The translations under genes were made by a program, and so were the position numbers. From Megalonaias nervosa (lineage: Eukaryota > Mollusca > Bivalvia > Unionida > Unionidae), in NCBI GenBank assembly GCA_016617855.1, contig JAECUM010093716.1, positions 35,516 to 99,515 of the forward strand: a DNA stretch of 64,000 nucleotides. The letters run 5' to 3'. Below, piece after piece: positions 23,175 to 35,312 of this stretch. Position 1 is the stretch's first letter, and each line of letters starts with the position of its first letter. The notes below the pieces were generated by a model. That model did no database searches. It had not been told where the DNA came from and was given only the letters and a program-made list of their open reading frames with translations.

Positions 23175-23910
23175 GAGTCAATCATTTGTTAACGATGTAT
23201 ATGAAGGTGGTATATTTCACACATCACAAGAAACACAGCCTTAATTGGAGATGTATCTTAGAAAGACGATATCATTTAGTACCGACGGTTACTATCAGAC
23301 ACTCATTACAAATCACTGGAATATGGAGACTCCAACAGTGGAAACAGTAAACCTTATGATTCGATAACCAAGTATTAGAAGCAGAAAATTTATGGATTAC
23401 GATAAAGAAAAAATTCAAAGTGCAGAACTTCCATTTGCAGTGAATATATTATTCAGTACACAAGGTAACAGAGAAGGATGAGGCATTGTAAATGTTATAG
23501 ATGTTGTCAATTCCAAAACAGAAATGATGAAAATTGATGTTGAAACGTATGAAACAAAAATATTGAAGAGTTAATGAATAACGTCGATAAAGAAACAAAC
23601 CCAAATAAAAGGCATTATTGAAAGAAAGAGTTGAAAAGTGTTAAAAGAAAAGCGCAAGTAGTTGGGCATCTAACACAGCTGAAGAGCACATTAATGGAAT
23701 ATAATGCATAAATCAATTCAACAGTTATGGAAAAATTGCCATTACGTGAAAGGTTGAAACAACTCCTTAACGAAAGGGTTGCAATAATAACTGTTATAGG
23801 TAAAGCGACAAAAATCACAATGTCAATAGTTCTTCTGATTACAGCAACTTTGGTAAGGTGTTCCTTTCATAATATTGCTTCTTTCTCCTCAAGCTCTTAC
23901 TTCAAGTAAG
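23175..23910 (+). pseudogene. Broken ORF of unknown family with C-terminal hydrophobic segment
   Basis: One plus-strand frame is readable from about 23175 to 23576 despite three in-frame stops. It shows FVNDVYEGGIFHT, DGYYQTLITNHWNMETPTV, AELPFAVNILFSTQGNREG and VIDVV. A Lys/Glu-rich coiled-coil-like stretch follows in shifted frames. At 23727-23909 is a frame with LPLRERLKQLLNERV and a hydrophobic segment (IITVIGKATKITMSIVLLIT). The long coherent frame shows it was once a protein. I cannot assign the family; a virion or membrane protein of a large mobile element is only a guess. Confidence 0.5.
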
Positions 23911-24039
23911 TCTTTTTACAACATTAGAAATGTCTTGAAAGCTTCAGCCAGTTAACTGTTCGATCTATCTGGAAAGGCAGCTCAAGCATTGACTGGAATT
24001 ATTGATAGTGTGATTAGTTGGTTACGTTGATGTGATATA

Positions 24040-24410
24040 CATAGTATCCGTTTCCTTCTGCAACGTGATATTTGCATTCTTTTGGCAGTACTACGTTTAT
24101 TGTTTGCATCTTCATAAAAGGATTTGAAAAGCCTCTAACAGTTAAGTTGGTAAACTATTTAAACAATAAACAACGGCTGCTTCCGCAATCGTTAGCATAA
24201 ATATAAATTATTGTTTTCGTTATTTCGTGCTCAGTAACGTTTCCCAATTGCTATTTATCCCTTGAACGAATAGGAATCGGATAGCAATGACACACAATAC
24301 CTGGCAGTAGTAATATCGTCATCGTAATCCATCCCATCGACATAATTTGCACCCACTGTCTTATATTTTTTTATGTTTGTTTATTTCCTTTGAATACAAA
24401 ATGAAAACTA
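24040..24410. other. No gene recognised
   Basis: AT-rich sequence between the broken ORF and the LTR-like repeat. Confidence 0.3.
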
Positions 24411-24890
24411 AAAATAACTTACAGTATTGTGAATTAAATACCAAATAGTCCTAAACGTTCTTTCACAAGTCCAAAAGTATCGAGTTCCAAATGAATTCCA
24501 GTAGTAGTCCGAATGAATTCCGATATTGAATGTACTGATGTACCAAATAGTTTGGAATGTGATGATGTGCTAAGTCTTGATATATCACAGTGATATAATC
24601 CAAAATGTCCTTGAATGAATTCACAGTAATCCGAAAATAGTGATATAGTCCAATAAGTATTAATGAGTACTTTGTAATTCCAGTGAATAATTTAAATAAA
24701 TAAATCATCTCAAATAAAAACAGAAAACAACAATAAGACAAGACTGATTCCATTTCGGATGTTAAGGTAGAAATTAATAATTATGAAGAAGACGAACATT
24801 TATATAAAAAGTTCAGGACAATAGCAGAACCAGTATGAGGGTTATTTTCCCATCAAATTCGTAAACAACTTGCTTCATGAACATTCTCCA
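24400..24890 (-). repeat. Solo or partial LTR-like repeat, copy C
   Basis: AACTTACAGTATTGTGAATT followed by ACCAAATAGTCCTAA matches the LTR-like copies at 28827 (copy A) and 26320 (copy B). Further inward, ATGAGTACTTTGTAATTCC and GTGAATAATTTAAATAAATA match copy A near 29990-30020. No gag lies next to it, so it is a solo or truncated LTR. Confidence 0.6.
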
Positions 24891-25080
24891 TTTTTTAAAT
24901 AAAGCTAGACCTTGAACTCAACGTTAATAAATATGTTCACCTCCAGTTAATGATGATCTTAAAATCTAACTGAAAATTATAGACAGGTATTAGCTATGTA
25001 ATTTGTTGTTTACCATTATGAAACAAAAAGATGTGAGTAGTAGTCATGTAAACCCTAAAATGATTACCGATCAAGGTCAA

Positions 25081-25081
<1 letters not shown>

Positions 25082-25179
<98 letters not shown>

Positions 25180-25337
25180 CAGCATATCACTCGATAATAA
25201 AAAGATACCATCACGACTGACAGCATAGTTTTTTTCACTTTTTAATCTGATTAAAGGTACTTAATTTTACTTAATTTTACCATGACTTATTCATTTGTGT
25301 CATAACCTTGCCTACTAACATTGATAGTTTCCTTCAT

Positions 25338-25372
<35 letters not shown>
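25082..25372. repeat. Microsatellites (CA)n(TA)n and (TTTA)n
   Basis: CA then TA dinucleotide runs at 25082-25178 and a TTTA/ATTT run at 25336-25372. Confidence 0.95.
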
Positions 25373-25379
25373 TGTTTTA

Positions 25380-26310
25380 TGTTTTAAACAGTGTCCAGTA
25401 CTGTCGAAACTACCTATAATGGATTTTGTGTGTTTTGCTGGTGAGCTTAAATAACAAATCAAATATGCTGATGCTCTGATTCGCTGCTGGAATATCTTCA
25501 TCTCTCAGGCTACTGCTGTCTTCCAGAAAGAAGTAAGTCCAGCCAGTAAGTTCATCTTTGTCTACCACAGAATTTATTTCATCAGGTAATCATCGCTCTT
25601 CATATTTACCTGTTAAACAATTATAATGATGTTTCCAAGGAGCCTTATCAAGTATTTTATGTTCTTTTGGCCCATCATCTATGAAGCATTTATTCTTTTA
25701 TATGAGGCATCTCCATTCAGGTTGTTGTGGAGTTCTAAAATTGTTGCAGATCAAACTAAATTGTTTCATATCAGTGATATTGTCATTTGCTTAAATACAG
25801 TGTCATCGGGTAAAAATATTTTACATTCAGACAGCAGTTTGGAAATAAATAATAAAGTTGTATATTGATTTGACTAATTCTTTACCTCTCAAATGCATTA
25901 AGGAAACATATGTTACCATCCACACTGCCCAGTTTCATCGACTTTGCTAAAATGTGATGACACATTGTGATCTGTATCTTTAAATAGATTCATCACTGTC
26001 ATTGTGTTCGTCATATTACATTTTTAATGTGTACCTTTAGTTGAATAGTGCTGATCTGGGTGTAATTTCTTTTTTTCATCTTTTTTAAATTAATACAAAT
26101 TCGCTTTACTTGCATGTTTAACTCCTTCAGTTCCTAATGCACAGTTTGTTTTTTTAATACAACAATCACATTTTGAACACTAGTTATCTTTCAAGAACTC
26201 AACGTGTTTTTCATGGTCCTAAATACTGTTATCTTTGTATTTGATTCCTTGATTTATGTAGCTCAGTAATTTTGCTTGTTGATTACCAACTTTGAAAATA
26301 TTTCTATCAA
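25380..26310. other. No confirmed gene; weak minus-strand coding traces
   Basis: The minus strand has short readable pieces, for example KYEERWLPDEINSVVDKDEL near 25590, and Cys pairs around 26130-26200, all broken by stops. They resemble nothing I can name and could belong to the same class of decayed element as 20989-23910. Confidence 0.25.
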
Positions 26311-26319
26311 TACGTTTCA

Positions 26320-27080
26320 TTACAAGAGAGTTGAGACCATAAGGTCACAAACTTAAGTAATAGGAAAGAAGCAAAACCAACAATTTTTGCAAAACTGAAC
26401 AAATAATTTAATTATCAAAGTTGTGAATGAAAATGTGAGAGAAACTTATAGCATTATGAAGTGAATCCAAAATAATCCTGAAGGAGTGATATTAAAGTCC
26501 AAAAGAATAAAAATTTCTGTATAAACTTAAGAACCAGAAATGTACTCGTCCACCAAGAATCGTCAAAATGGCGTTGTCCAGAACTCCTTTGACTAATTTA
26601 CAATTAATGTAGTTCCAAAATAATATTATAGTCCAAGATATGAGCACTTTCTGTTTCCACTGAACAGCCCAAATAAATGTTTTTCCTCTCAAATAATATC
26701 TAAATACAACATAAAACACGTCTGCAGACTTGATGTTACAATAGGAACAAAAGAAATAAGAATGACTCCAAGGTTGGAATGAATCGGATCGCTCAGTTTC
26801 CTCCTTATATAAAGCTTCAAATATCTATTACGATTATATGTCGCAATATACCCCACGTGACAAATCTTAATGCTCAATCTAATATGTCAAAATACCCATT
26901 CATGTGACCTAAATCATTCAATAGGAATTAACTTAAGTCTTATAAGATACTAAATTACCGATCTCTTCAATGGGGAAAAGGAATCTCGTAAATATATTTA
27001 TACATAATTTTATTATTAGTAACTACCAACACATACTTAAGCATCAATTTATAAATCCAATTCAATTTTACGTTCTTTAA
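26320..27080 (-). repeat. 3' LTR-like copy B
   Basis: GAGACCATAAGGTCACAAAC, AAGTAATAGGAAAGAAGC and AAAACTGAACAAATAATTT align base for base, with substitutions, to 28838-28910 of copy A. AACTTATAGCATTATGAA and CCAAAATAATCCTGA match the next block of A and C. The end near 27080 is uncertain. Confidence 0.6.
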
Positions 27081-27299
27081 TATCTTAAAAAAGGACCTAT
27101 GCAAGTAAGAAATACAGCTATATGGATAAGATTGACAGAAGCACTAAGAAGTAATACAGAACCCTTCGACATGAATGGTTCATAATTCTCCCTAATAAAA
27201 TCAGACTGGGGTTTGCTGGAGCCAACAAACGTATTGCCTTCAATACATGACCGTGACTTTGAACTCTTAGAAATAAGAGCATTTGGTATAGCTCAGTAT

Positions 27300-28672
27300 T
27301 GATTCTGCTGCTTCTTTTTCAGTCTGTATGAATAAAAAATAACGTGTCCTTTCTTCTTGCAATAGGTGCAAACATGAAGAGATAACGATTTCTGATCAGT
27401 CTTATCTGCAACTTGATTCCTAAAAGTTGTGCCAGTTTGAGATTTGGAAGTGTTCGTATTAGACTGAAATGGCTTTTTTATTTATAAGCTGATGAGTGGA
27501 AGACTTAATGACAAAAGAAACTTTGTTAGTCAAGAAATAATCATCAGCTCTACGAACAGCATTTTCTAAAGTTTCGGCCTTTTTTAATCAAGAAAAGCCT
27601 TAATATTACCATGGATGGAATTCATGAACTCTTCAACTGAATGAGTCACCTGAGGTTACCAAATTTTTACCAACCTTTATAGAAGAGCACCACCTATCAA
27701 ATTATCGTGATTCTGTCCATGCAAATTCGCCTTAGGCTTGGTCAGTTGATTTCTTACAATTCTTAAAACCTTGTCGATATGTCTCAGGTACCAACTGATA
27801 ATCGTTCATGATGTATTCTTTAACCACATCATAATCAGCACTATATCGTATTAACGGTGAAATATAAATATCACAAGCTTTGCCAATAAGTGCACTTCGT
27901 AAAAATAAAGTCCAGTGCTCCCTTAGCCATCTCAAATTTTCAGCAATTTTCTCAAAATGAAGAAAATATTGATCTACTTCTATTTCTTGAAAAGGGGGTA
28001 CTAACTTGATATTTCTGATAACATCAAAGACTGAACTTGTATCTAAAGGAGGGTCCACTTGCCAGCTCTAATTCTTTTAATCTAAAATGAAATTCCCATT
28101 CTTCCTTTTCTCTTTCTCTTTGTATTTGCATTTACCTATGTTCTCTTTCTCTTCCTTTCTCTCCCTTTCCACTATCTGCAAATGCAATTCTCTTTCTTCT
28201 TTCTGTAGCTGCATTTGTCTCTCTCGTTCCCTCTTCTCTTTCTCCAATTTCATTTGCATTTTTCGCCCTCTTTCTTTTCTGCAACTGAATATTTGTCTCT
28301 CCCTCTCCACTTTCTCAAGCTGCATTTGTTTTTTCCTCTTTCTGTTTCTGAAACCGCATTTGTGTTTCTTCCTTCTCAAGCTCATGCTAGCTTTCTTGAC
28401 TCTGTTTCCGTCCTGTGTTTTAATTTCAGCTCCAATACTTTTATGTCAGAGCTAGGTAGAGTCTTACTAATCAAACCTAAAGCACTTTTATCCAAAAATT
28501 TCTTTTCTACCAAATACTGGATCAAAATGTTTTTTATTTCTTGCTTCGTTAAAGACGTTATCGCTTCAAAAAGGTCATATTGTCTTGCAAGCTAAAGTAA
28601 AACACCCTTTTTCAAGGACTCTAACCTATCCTTGGTAGTATTTAAAATAAAGTTCTCCATTTTAGATGGCAT
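27300..28672 (-). pseudogene. Retrotransposon gag remnant with coiled coil and zinc knuckle
   Basis: Starting at an ATG at 28670-28672, the minus strand encodes a short N-terminal domain with one stop near 28597. A very Lys/Glu/Arg-rich coiled coil follows (28385-28077), then a capsid-like domain (28058-27732) with FDVIRNIKLVPPFQEIEVDQYF, LRSALIGKACDIY and LVPETYRQGFKNCKK. A CTYCKKKGHVIFYSY knuckle lies at about 27365-27320, where the final Cys is Tyr. This order and these phrases are typical of gag from a widespread gypsy lineage of aquatic animals. At least four frame breaks are present. Confidence 0.75.
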
Positions 28673-28805
28673 TGTGAAAGCTTTTTTGTTTCATTGTAGA
28701 TTTCTCAAATATGTAAAATATTACCTAGGACTTTGAAAATTCCGAAACAATGTGAATTTAAATTTCAAAACCAAAGTTTTGTGAAATATTTTGAGAGAAA
28801 TTCGT

Positions 28806-28825
28806 ATCCCGTACGCTAGCCCCCA
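28806..28825 (-). promoter_or_regulatory. Primer-binding site resembling tRNA-Pro
   Basis: Read on the minus strand the 20 bases begin TGGGGGCT and end CGGGAT, like the tRNA-Pro-type primer-binding site of many gypsy elements and gammaretroviruses, with a 6-base middle differing in length and sequence. It lies directly inside the LTR A end and about 130 bp before the gag ATG. Confidence 0.65.
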
Positions 28826-28826
28826 A

Positions 28827-30260
28827 CTTTCTAATACGACTCTATGGTCCCAAACTAAGTAATAGAAACGAGCGAAAATCAACCAGTTTTGTAAAATTCA
28901 ACAAATGATTTTTTTTCCCTAGAATACAAACTTGAAAATTTAAAATAAAACAACTTACAGTATTGCGAATCAAACCCCAAATAGTTCAAAAAAGTGCTAG
29001 CACAGTCCTAATGAATAAAGTTCTAATTAAATTATAAAGTAGTTCGAGATAAGATCCAGCGCTGAAGGTGTTGATGTGCCTGTAATCTTGAATGTACTAC
29101 TGGACCAATAACCTGAAGTGTGATAATGTACTAACAGCCTTCCAATTAATCATAAAAATATTATTACAAGCCAGGGGTATTTGCTGGACCGAGCGGTGTC
29201 AAACCCTGGCACGATTCCGCTAGAAGTCATAAGTTTACCCCAATTTTCCTAAGACTTCCATACAACTTCAGTTGTAAATTAGAAAGCCCAACGTGTCCAT
29301 TCTATACATAAATTTTACTCTAAGCAATGCAAGACCACGGATCTCACAACTTTCCAATTGTCTATCAACCACACGTCTGCATGGTTTCTCCTCATCAGCT
29401 TTCCGTACCGTCAGCAGTTTACACCGTAGAAACTATACAACTATCCCCTAACACAAGGAACTATTTTTACTACGCCATCTTAGGCCAGTCAAACCATGGT
29501 TTCGGGCTACAGTTCGCCAGGAAAACTGCATCACATTTGCCACCATGGCGACATAACGGTATCTGCCGAATCCCTTCTTGTTTATTCCATTGTGTAAGTT
29601 ACCAGTCTCCTACCGTGAATACTGCACTAGCAGTCACACCACCAATGTACACTATTAGATTTTAATAGGGACTATGGAACGACAGGGACACTCATGCGGC
29701 TCCGGCCTGAATTCACTAAAAGTAAACCATGGCATCATGGAAACTGACTAACACTTCACTCCGTGACGTTTGCTCCTAGCAACTGGCTAATTATTTCAGG
29801 CTAAGGAATATTTCCATTCGACCTAGTTCCAATAATCAAGCAAGTGATCACAAAAATCTAAGAATTCATTAAAACGGGGCGCTTTAACCAAATGCACATA
29901 CTCTAAATTTATTACAATATAATCCAAGATGTACTTGTCTGAAGTCACTATAATTCCAAATTAATTTTTTCTGGTAAAGAATATTATTTACGAGTACTTT
30001 GTATTTCTAGTGAATAAATAATTTGAATTTAAAAAATTCCACCCAGATGAAATACTGAATACAAGAATAAGACTGGTTTCTGCTTCAGGTGTTATCGCAA
30101 GAATGGGTAATTTTTCAAATACACAAGGTTATATTTTAAAAATACAAACAAACTAAGACACAAACGAAGAGCCAGGATACAGGACAAAAGTTAATTTCTA
30201 GAACAATCTGTAACTAAAATAATTATAATAAGAAATATGGTAAACATCCGTTAGGTTATG
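28827..30260 (-). repeat. 5' LTR-like copy A, with probable internal insertion
   Basis: The 28838-29150 part aligns to copies B and C. The 29890-30120 part, with ACGAGTACTTTGTATTTC, aligns to copy C near 24665. The roughly 29160-29880 interval has no counterpart in B or C and contains a 112-codon plus-strand frame (29327-29665) without recognisable motifs; it is probably a later insertion. Confidence 0.5.
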
Positions 30261-30487
30261 TGTTTTTATGGGGGAATTCAAATACCCTAGACACAGACCC
30301 AAATAAATATATTTACCACTATTCATAATGATTTGTGTATTTAATCCACATTCCTACGGAAATATGAATCATCTATTATTTGTTTACAAAAGAAAAACAA
30401 CATATGTGTCTCTAGTCAGGAACACAGTGAACTTGACTTTGGATAAGGTCAGGTCCAAAGTACAATTATACATATCTTATAATGATG

Positions 30488-30608
<121 letters not shown>

Positions 30609-30859
30609 ATGACATCAGTGCAAAATCGTGTGCCTTGGAAATATGAACTACGCAGCAGTACATGCCATTATTAATATTGTCAGTCACATTTTATCGCGTT
30701 ACTTATTGGTCTCGGTATTCGACCTTGTCTTAATGTGTTATCTGAGAAAAAGTTGACTGATCAGCTTTGCGGACAATGCGGACCTGTTCGCGAGCATTAT
30801 CGCAGCATTCAATAACATAATCAGTATTGTTTAATATCAACATAATCCCAGGCCCGAAG

Positions 30860-31400
30860 AATGCATTATTGCAGAAGATTTAAATATTCCAAAAGTTGCT
30901 ATTTTCTATGATTATGTGACAGTTGTACCAGTTAAAAAGCGTAATTGGCTATAATTGCGTATGCGTGGTACACTTGAAGAAGGCACGATTGTCGATCATT
31001 TATACTTCACGATCACATTAGTAACAGCAAAACTACAGTAGACATTTAAAAATTACCGATGGGGAAAACAAAATCTAAGTGGAACAAAAATTGCGAGAGG
31101 AAATCACAGAGAACCGCATGAAATACAAATGCATATATGGTGGTTGTAAATGAAGGCTGCGGAATCACGGTTGTAACCACTGTCGGCCTTGATGTTGCTG
31201 GAATCATGGCCACAACAACTATCATCGGTACACAAATCGGATTTGTTGCTGGGCGTATATCGATAGCAACCAGTGTCTTAGGCGGTGCTGGTATAATAAT
31301 TTAGCTACGGCTGCAATCTCGAATATATGTTTATTAGAGCTTCTCGAGGCGGCACAAAACAGTTTCAATATAATTACCGAGCTGTTCTCTAAATAGGCCG
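30860..31400 (+). pseudogene. Decayed ORF with Gly-rich hydrophobic segment
   Basis: Broken plus-strand frames. Around 31140-31300 the reading TVVTTVGLDVAGIMATTTII...GFVAGRISIATSVLGGAG is a Gly/Ala-rich hydrophobic hairpin-like stretch. Near 31345-31395 NSFNIITELFSK follows. An upstream piece reads GTIVDHLYFTI. The pieces look like one former intronless gene. The family is not identified; it may be another part of the mobile/viral DNA around it. Confidence 0.35.
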
Positions 31401-32145
31401 ATTAATATTCATTTATAATTACCGAGCTGTGCACGATAGTCATCGTAGATAAAACAACCCAGATTTACAGGCAGTGAAAATCGCGTAAATGTTTGCCAGT
31501 GCCTAGCAACAGCTACACTCATATTGTTTCAGGATTTGGAACCATAGTCATCACTTGTATAGTTTCGTAATCAAGTAATCAAGTAGTATAATAATGGTGG
31601 TTTATGCAGATTCTTGTCTCAGTTAAAGTCTTCTACCACACATGACTTTGCGTGATGCTATTCGCAAAACGAGTCTAAGGTAGCTTCACTTCGCATCAAA
31701 ATAACATCCCCGAACATACATGCAAGTTTGTAAGGCAGACCTTGCAAAAACTTAGCGCTGAAACTCCAAATCGTCTACCATTCAGCCCATATTCATCAAC
31801 AAATACATTTACAACAAAATCAATATTTTAAAAGTTGTACAGGGTAAGATATGTTCAAAATAACACACTGAAACTTCGTCCTATAAGTGAGGATTTACCA
31901 CAAATTATGGCTAAGAATAGATACTAGATTTGTTTAAATAGGAATTTCTCACAAGAGAAGAACCCCAAACGACACTTTTCAGGGCCACTCACTTGGATGG
32001 AAAAGGCATACTCTTCCACTATTACCCCACAAAATTTTTGTTTTTGTATTGTATAAGTATTTGTTTGTTTGTTTGTTTGTTTGTGTATGTCTATTATTTG
32101 TTTGTCCCTATGAGACCTTTTCTGTCCCTATAAACCCCACAACGT
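31400..32145. other. No gene recognised
   Basis: AT-rich sequence with a (GTTT)n run at about 32060-32085. Confidence 0.4.
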
Positions 32146-32149
32146 CAGC

Positions 32150-32900
32150 CATGTTACATTCCCATTGACCTTCATTGTCCCAAGTACCATTCCCATGTTA
32201 AATTCCCCTTGTCCCTAGACTACCCCACCATGTTAAATTCCCCCTTGTCCCTCGATAGTCCCACCATGTTAAATTCCCCTTGTCCTTTAATAGACCCACC
32301 TTGTTAAATTGCCCTTGTCTCTATGCGGTCCCACCATGTTAAAAATTCCTATTGTCCACAGACAGTCCAACCATGTTAAATTCCCCTTGTCCCTAGACAG
32401 TCCCAGCATTATAAATTCCCGTATTGCCCTATACGGACCCACCATGTTAAATTCCTGCTTGAGGCTAGTGTGTACCTAATCATTTTCCGTTTGAGGCCAG
32501 AGTGTACCTAGAAACTGTACCGATATTTTCCTTATATAAAATAATTTGAGGCTCAGTGGTCCATACCTACCTACAGTAGCGCGTATTGAGGTCGACTCAA
32601 ACACGATTACTAAGTGCCCTCCCGACTGAGGTCAGTACCGTTACGTCACCCATGTTCATTTCCCATTGACCCCCAAATGCCATTCCCATGTTAAATTCCC
32701 ACTGACCCCCAAGTGCCATTCCCATTTTATATTCCCATTGACCCTATATTCATTATTCACTTTTCTGAAGTCACCCACCTGCAACACTGTTGCCATTTCC
32801 CCTAGTTTCCAGTACCGTGACGTCACCCAGGTTAAATTCCCATTGTACCCCAAGTGCCATTTCCAGATTAAATTCCGAATAAACCTATATTCCATTAACC
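32150..32900. repeat. Degenerate minisatellite, unit about 37 bp
   Basis: The phrase CCACCATGTTAAATTCCCCTTGTCCCTAGACAGTC recurs with drift at 32165-32455. A related series, CATGTTAAATTCCCA(C/T)TGACCCCCAAGTGCCATTCC, occupies about 32650-32900. The 82-87 codon frames on both strands follow from the repeat. Confidence 0.85.
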
Positions 32901-32949
32901 CCAAATCCCGCCTCCCCCCATACTACTGATCAAGCATACTACAGTATGA

Positions 32950-33555
32950 GTTTAAAGCTTGGAAATGCTAAAAGTGGAGGATACAGTGAAATAATTGAGA
33001 GTAAATCATGCCCATAAAATCGTATATGAGAAATATTCATCTTTCATGAAACAAAGATTTATGAAAATTAATGATCATCACCATTTTGTCACTAGAAGTA
33101 GTAAATTTAATTTTGTTTCACCATGTGTTTCTTAGTAGTGTAGCTTGGACGACTTTCTTTGATTGCACCATAAACGACTGGAATCTAGTTTTATGAAGAA
33201 CATTTCAAATGGAGATCATTTCAAAATGGTTGTTAATTGATACTTTTAAAACGAATCAGATCAAGAGAAAAAAGTTCAATAATATTTTACTAGAATGAGT
33301 TGGTTATGTTTTTAATATGTAATAGTAATTTCATAACTTAGTCGAATATATAAATTTAATTTGCACCAGGTAATAAGCCCTAAAGTCTTGATGCCTCAGG
33401 ACCTCATTGGAGATAAGGTGTAATAAACTTTGATGGGTCATACTTAGTGGATCATTTTGGTTTGTATTACAACTTTAAAATTGTACGTACCGTGTCAGGG
33501 TCATGTGACATATTCCTATGCGTTAATTGTATTACGTCTTGAATTATTTGCCTAT
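32950..33555. other. No gene recognised
   Basis: AT-rich unique sequence. Confidence 0.4.
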
Positions 33556-33561
33556 CCTACC

Positions 33562-33632
33562 TTAATCAATCAATTAATTAATTAATTAATTAATTAATTA
33601 ATTAATCAATTAAGTTTATTTATTTATTTATT

Positions 33633-33692
<60 letters not shown>
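33562..33692. repeat. Microsatellites (ATTA)n, (TTTA)n, (TTA)n
   Basis: Three adjoining simple-repeat runs directly before a SINE insertion. Confidence 0.95.
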
Positions 33693-33694
<2 letters not shown>

Positions 33695-33695
33695 T

Positions 33696-33955
33696 GGGGC
33701 CCCGAGTGGCCGAGTGGTCTAAAGCTCTCACCGTTACGGATCATTGCCATCTCACCTCTGTCTGCGTGGGTTCAAGTTTCAGGTTCGGCCAATGTGGGTA
33801 TGTGAGAGAACTTGCCAGTAGCTTCTCGTGGGTCGGTGGTTCTTTCCGGCGTTTTCCCGGGTTCTTCCTCCACCATCTATACTGGCCGCCATGTATTGCC
33901 TATCTTGTGCTGAAAAATGGCGTTAAACCCTACAACAACAACAACAACAACAACA
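33696..33955 (+). mobile_element. tRNA-derived SINE, CAA-tailed family, near full length
   Basis: A-box-like GAGTGGTCTAAAGC, B-box-like GGGTTCAAGTTTC, then a body with CTTGCCAGTAGCTTCTCGTG, GGTCGGTGGTTCTTTCC and CTGAAAAATGGCGTTAAACC, ending in (CAA)n. ATTATTAATGTT is present on both sides and looks like the target duplication. The same body occurs at 54343-54582. Confidence 0.93.
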
Positions 33956-34859
33956 TTATTATTAATGTTCTTGTTGTTGTTGCAAAGCTAGGGTATGTGC
34001 TCTTTGTATTTACGCTTCCGTTTAAAGGTTTGTCAGATTTTAGCGATTATTTGTTAATTATGGTGAGCCGATGTTTGGAAGAGATTTCTCAATCCGAGTA
34101 ATGAGCCATTTTCTATGAGCAGCCGTCATAGCATTTATGAGATTTTATGACAGCATGGATTAGTTTCGCAAAATGGACCCTCACTCTTTTTTTAACATAG
34201 GGAATTATCTGGATATTTTTAGGCATAGGAATAATTCTTTGTATTGGGTTTTGGGTATAGTTTAGCATTGCATGGTGTAATTCGCTAATATTCGGCTCGG
34301 AAAAGTTTACTGAGGAATCATACAAATGTGAAACAAGAAAAATCATGCAAATATGGCCTTAGCGATTCGTGATGCGTGGTCATTAGGAGATTAAAGTTAA
34401 AATTATTTGTAGTGTTTGCGCGTTTAAGACTCTTTCAGTTAACAACTACTGTTTCCTTGAGGTCCTTGGAAATAGGGGAAAATATTGACTATCAAGCCAC
34501 GTTCATGCAGGTGTTTGACTCGCTCGATGTAAAATTTTCTGACGTACCTCCATTCGTTGAATGCATGTGTATGACATTCCTGTTAGCCGAGTAGTCAGTT
34601 ATTCCAAAGTATATCGATCTGTAAATGGTGATACTAAAGAAAGAGCACACACCGTCTCAAATGATTTTACATAATGATGAATTAGCAAAAGTTCCTCAAA
34701 GGCTGAACATGCTCTTTGGTAGTAGTAGGTATTAGCAGGTACAAATTTTAACGCTTAGTAGTAAATATATTAGTATTGCATACTATATTTCTTGTGAAGA
34801 CTGCATCCTATATCCAAACAAGAAATTATTAGTCAAAAATGTTGAACACTTTCTAGAGC

Positions 34860-35140
34860 CTCTTGGTATTGGTGGTGCATGCTAACAACATGTCGCACGT
34901 TCTGTCTGGCTTCTTCGATGCGGTTTTGTACTAGTTAGCATGAGCCATCCAATCAAACACGGTACTTTTTCCATTCAGCCTAAGACGAACATCCACATCA
35001 TTCGGCAAATACTTGTTTTGTAGCCACAGGCCCAAGTGCATACAATCCATCATTTCATAACCATGTCCTTTTTTTCCCCTTTCTTTTGTAGGTCGTTAAA
35101 TTCTACATTGTGAGAATCGACATAATCTGTCAACTCTGTC
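34860..35140 (-). pseudogene. Capsid-like fragment (Polinton-type major capsid candidate)
   Basis: The minus strand reads MMDCMHLGLWLQNKYLPNDV followed by a strand-like DVRLRLNGK segment. After a frameshift and a stop comes IEEARQNVRHVV. The pairing of a '...DVRLRL' strand with a later 'EAR..VRHV' strand resembles the first jelly roll of Polinton/adintovirus major capsid proteins as I remember them. It is short and broken, and it points away from the plus-strand capsid-like ORF that begins at 35313. Low to moderate confidence. Confidence 0.35.
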
Positions 35141-35312
35141 CTTGAATGCACACAATATGTCGGGCTTCAACACCGCACAAGTTATTAAGTGTGTGTTAAG
35201 CTTCTTTTCCGTAGGTCGGGAGATTCTTTAAGTAAGATCGGCATGGATAAGAGTCCATGCCACTGCTGATGAGTTTGTTGTACAGGCAAAAATCCACTTC
35301 GCTGAGCAAGGA
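35140..35312. other. Spacer between two opposed capsid-like fragments
   Basis: No motif seen. It could hold the junction between two elements or a divergent promoter. Confidence 0.3.

Larger units (their letters stand above)
26320..30260 (-). mobile_element. Non-autonomous LTR-gag-LTR retrotransposon relic
   Basis: Two diverged LTR-like copies in the same orientation (A, 28827 to about 30260; B, about 26320-27080) flank a gag-like region (28672-27300). A primer-binding-site-like sequence lies directly inside copy A. There is no protease, RT or integrase between gag and copy B, so either pol was deleted or this is a gag-only element mobilised in trans. The LTR divergence and broken gag indicate age. 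Outer ends and target duplications were not resolved. Confidence 0.65.

Noticed and set aside
28087..28595. Plus-strand frames of 122 and 126 codons rich in Phe, Leu and Ser
   Set aside because: Complement of the gag coiled coil on the minus strand.
33700..33790. Possible functional tRNA gene
   Set aside because: It has A and B boxes but no foldable acceptor stem, and it continues into a SINE body with CAA tail; same for 21410-21490, 42775-42850 and 63785-63850.
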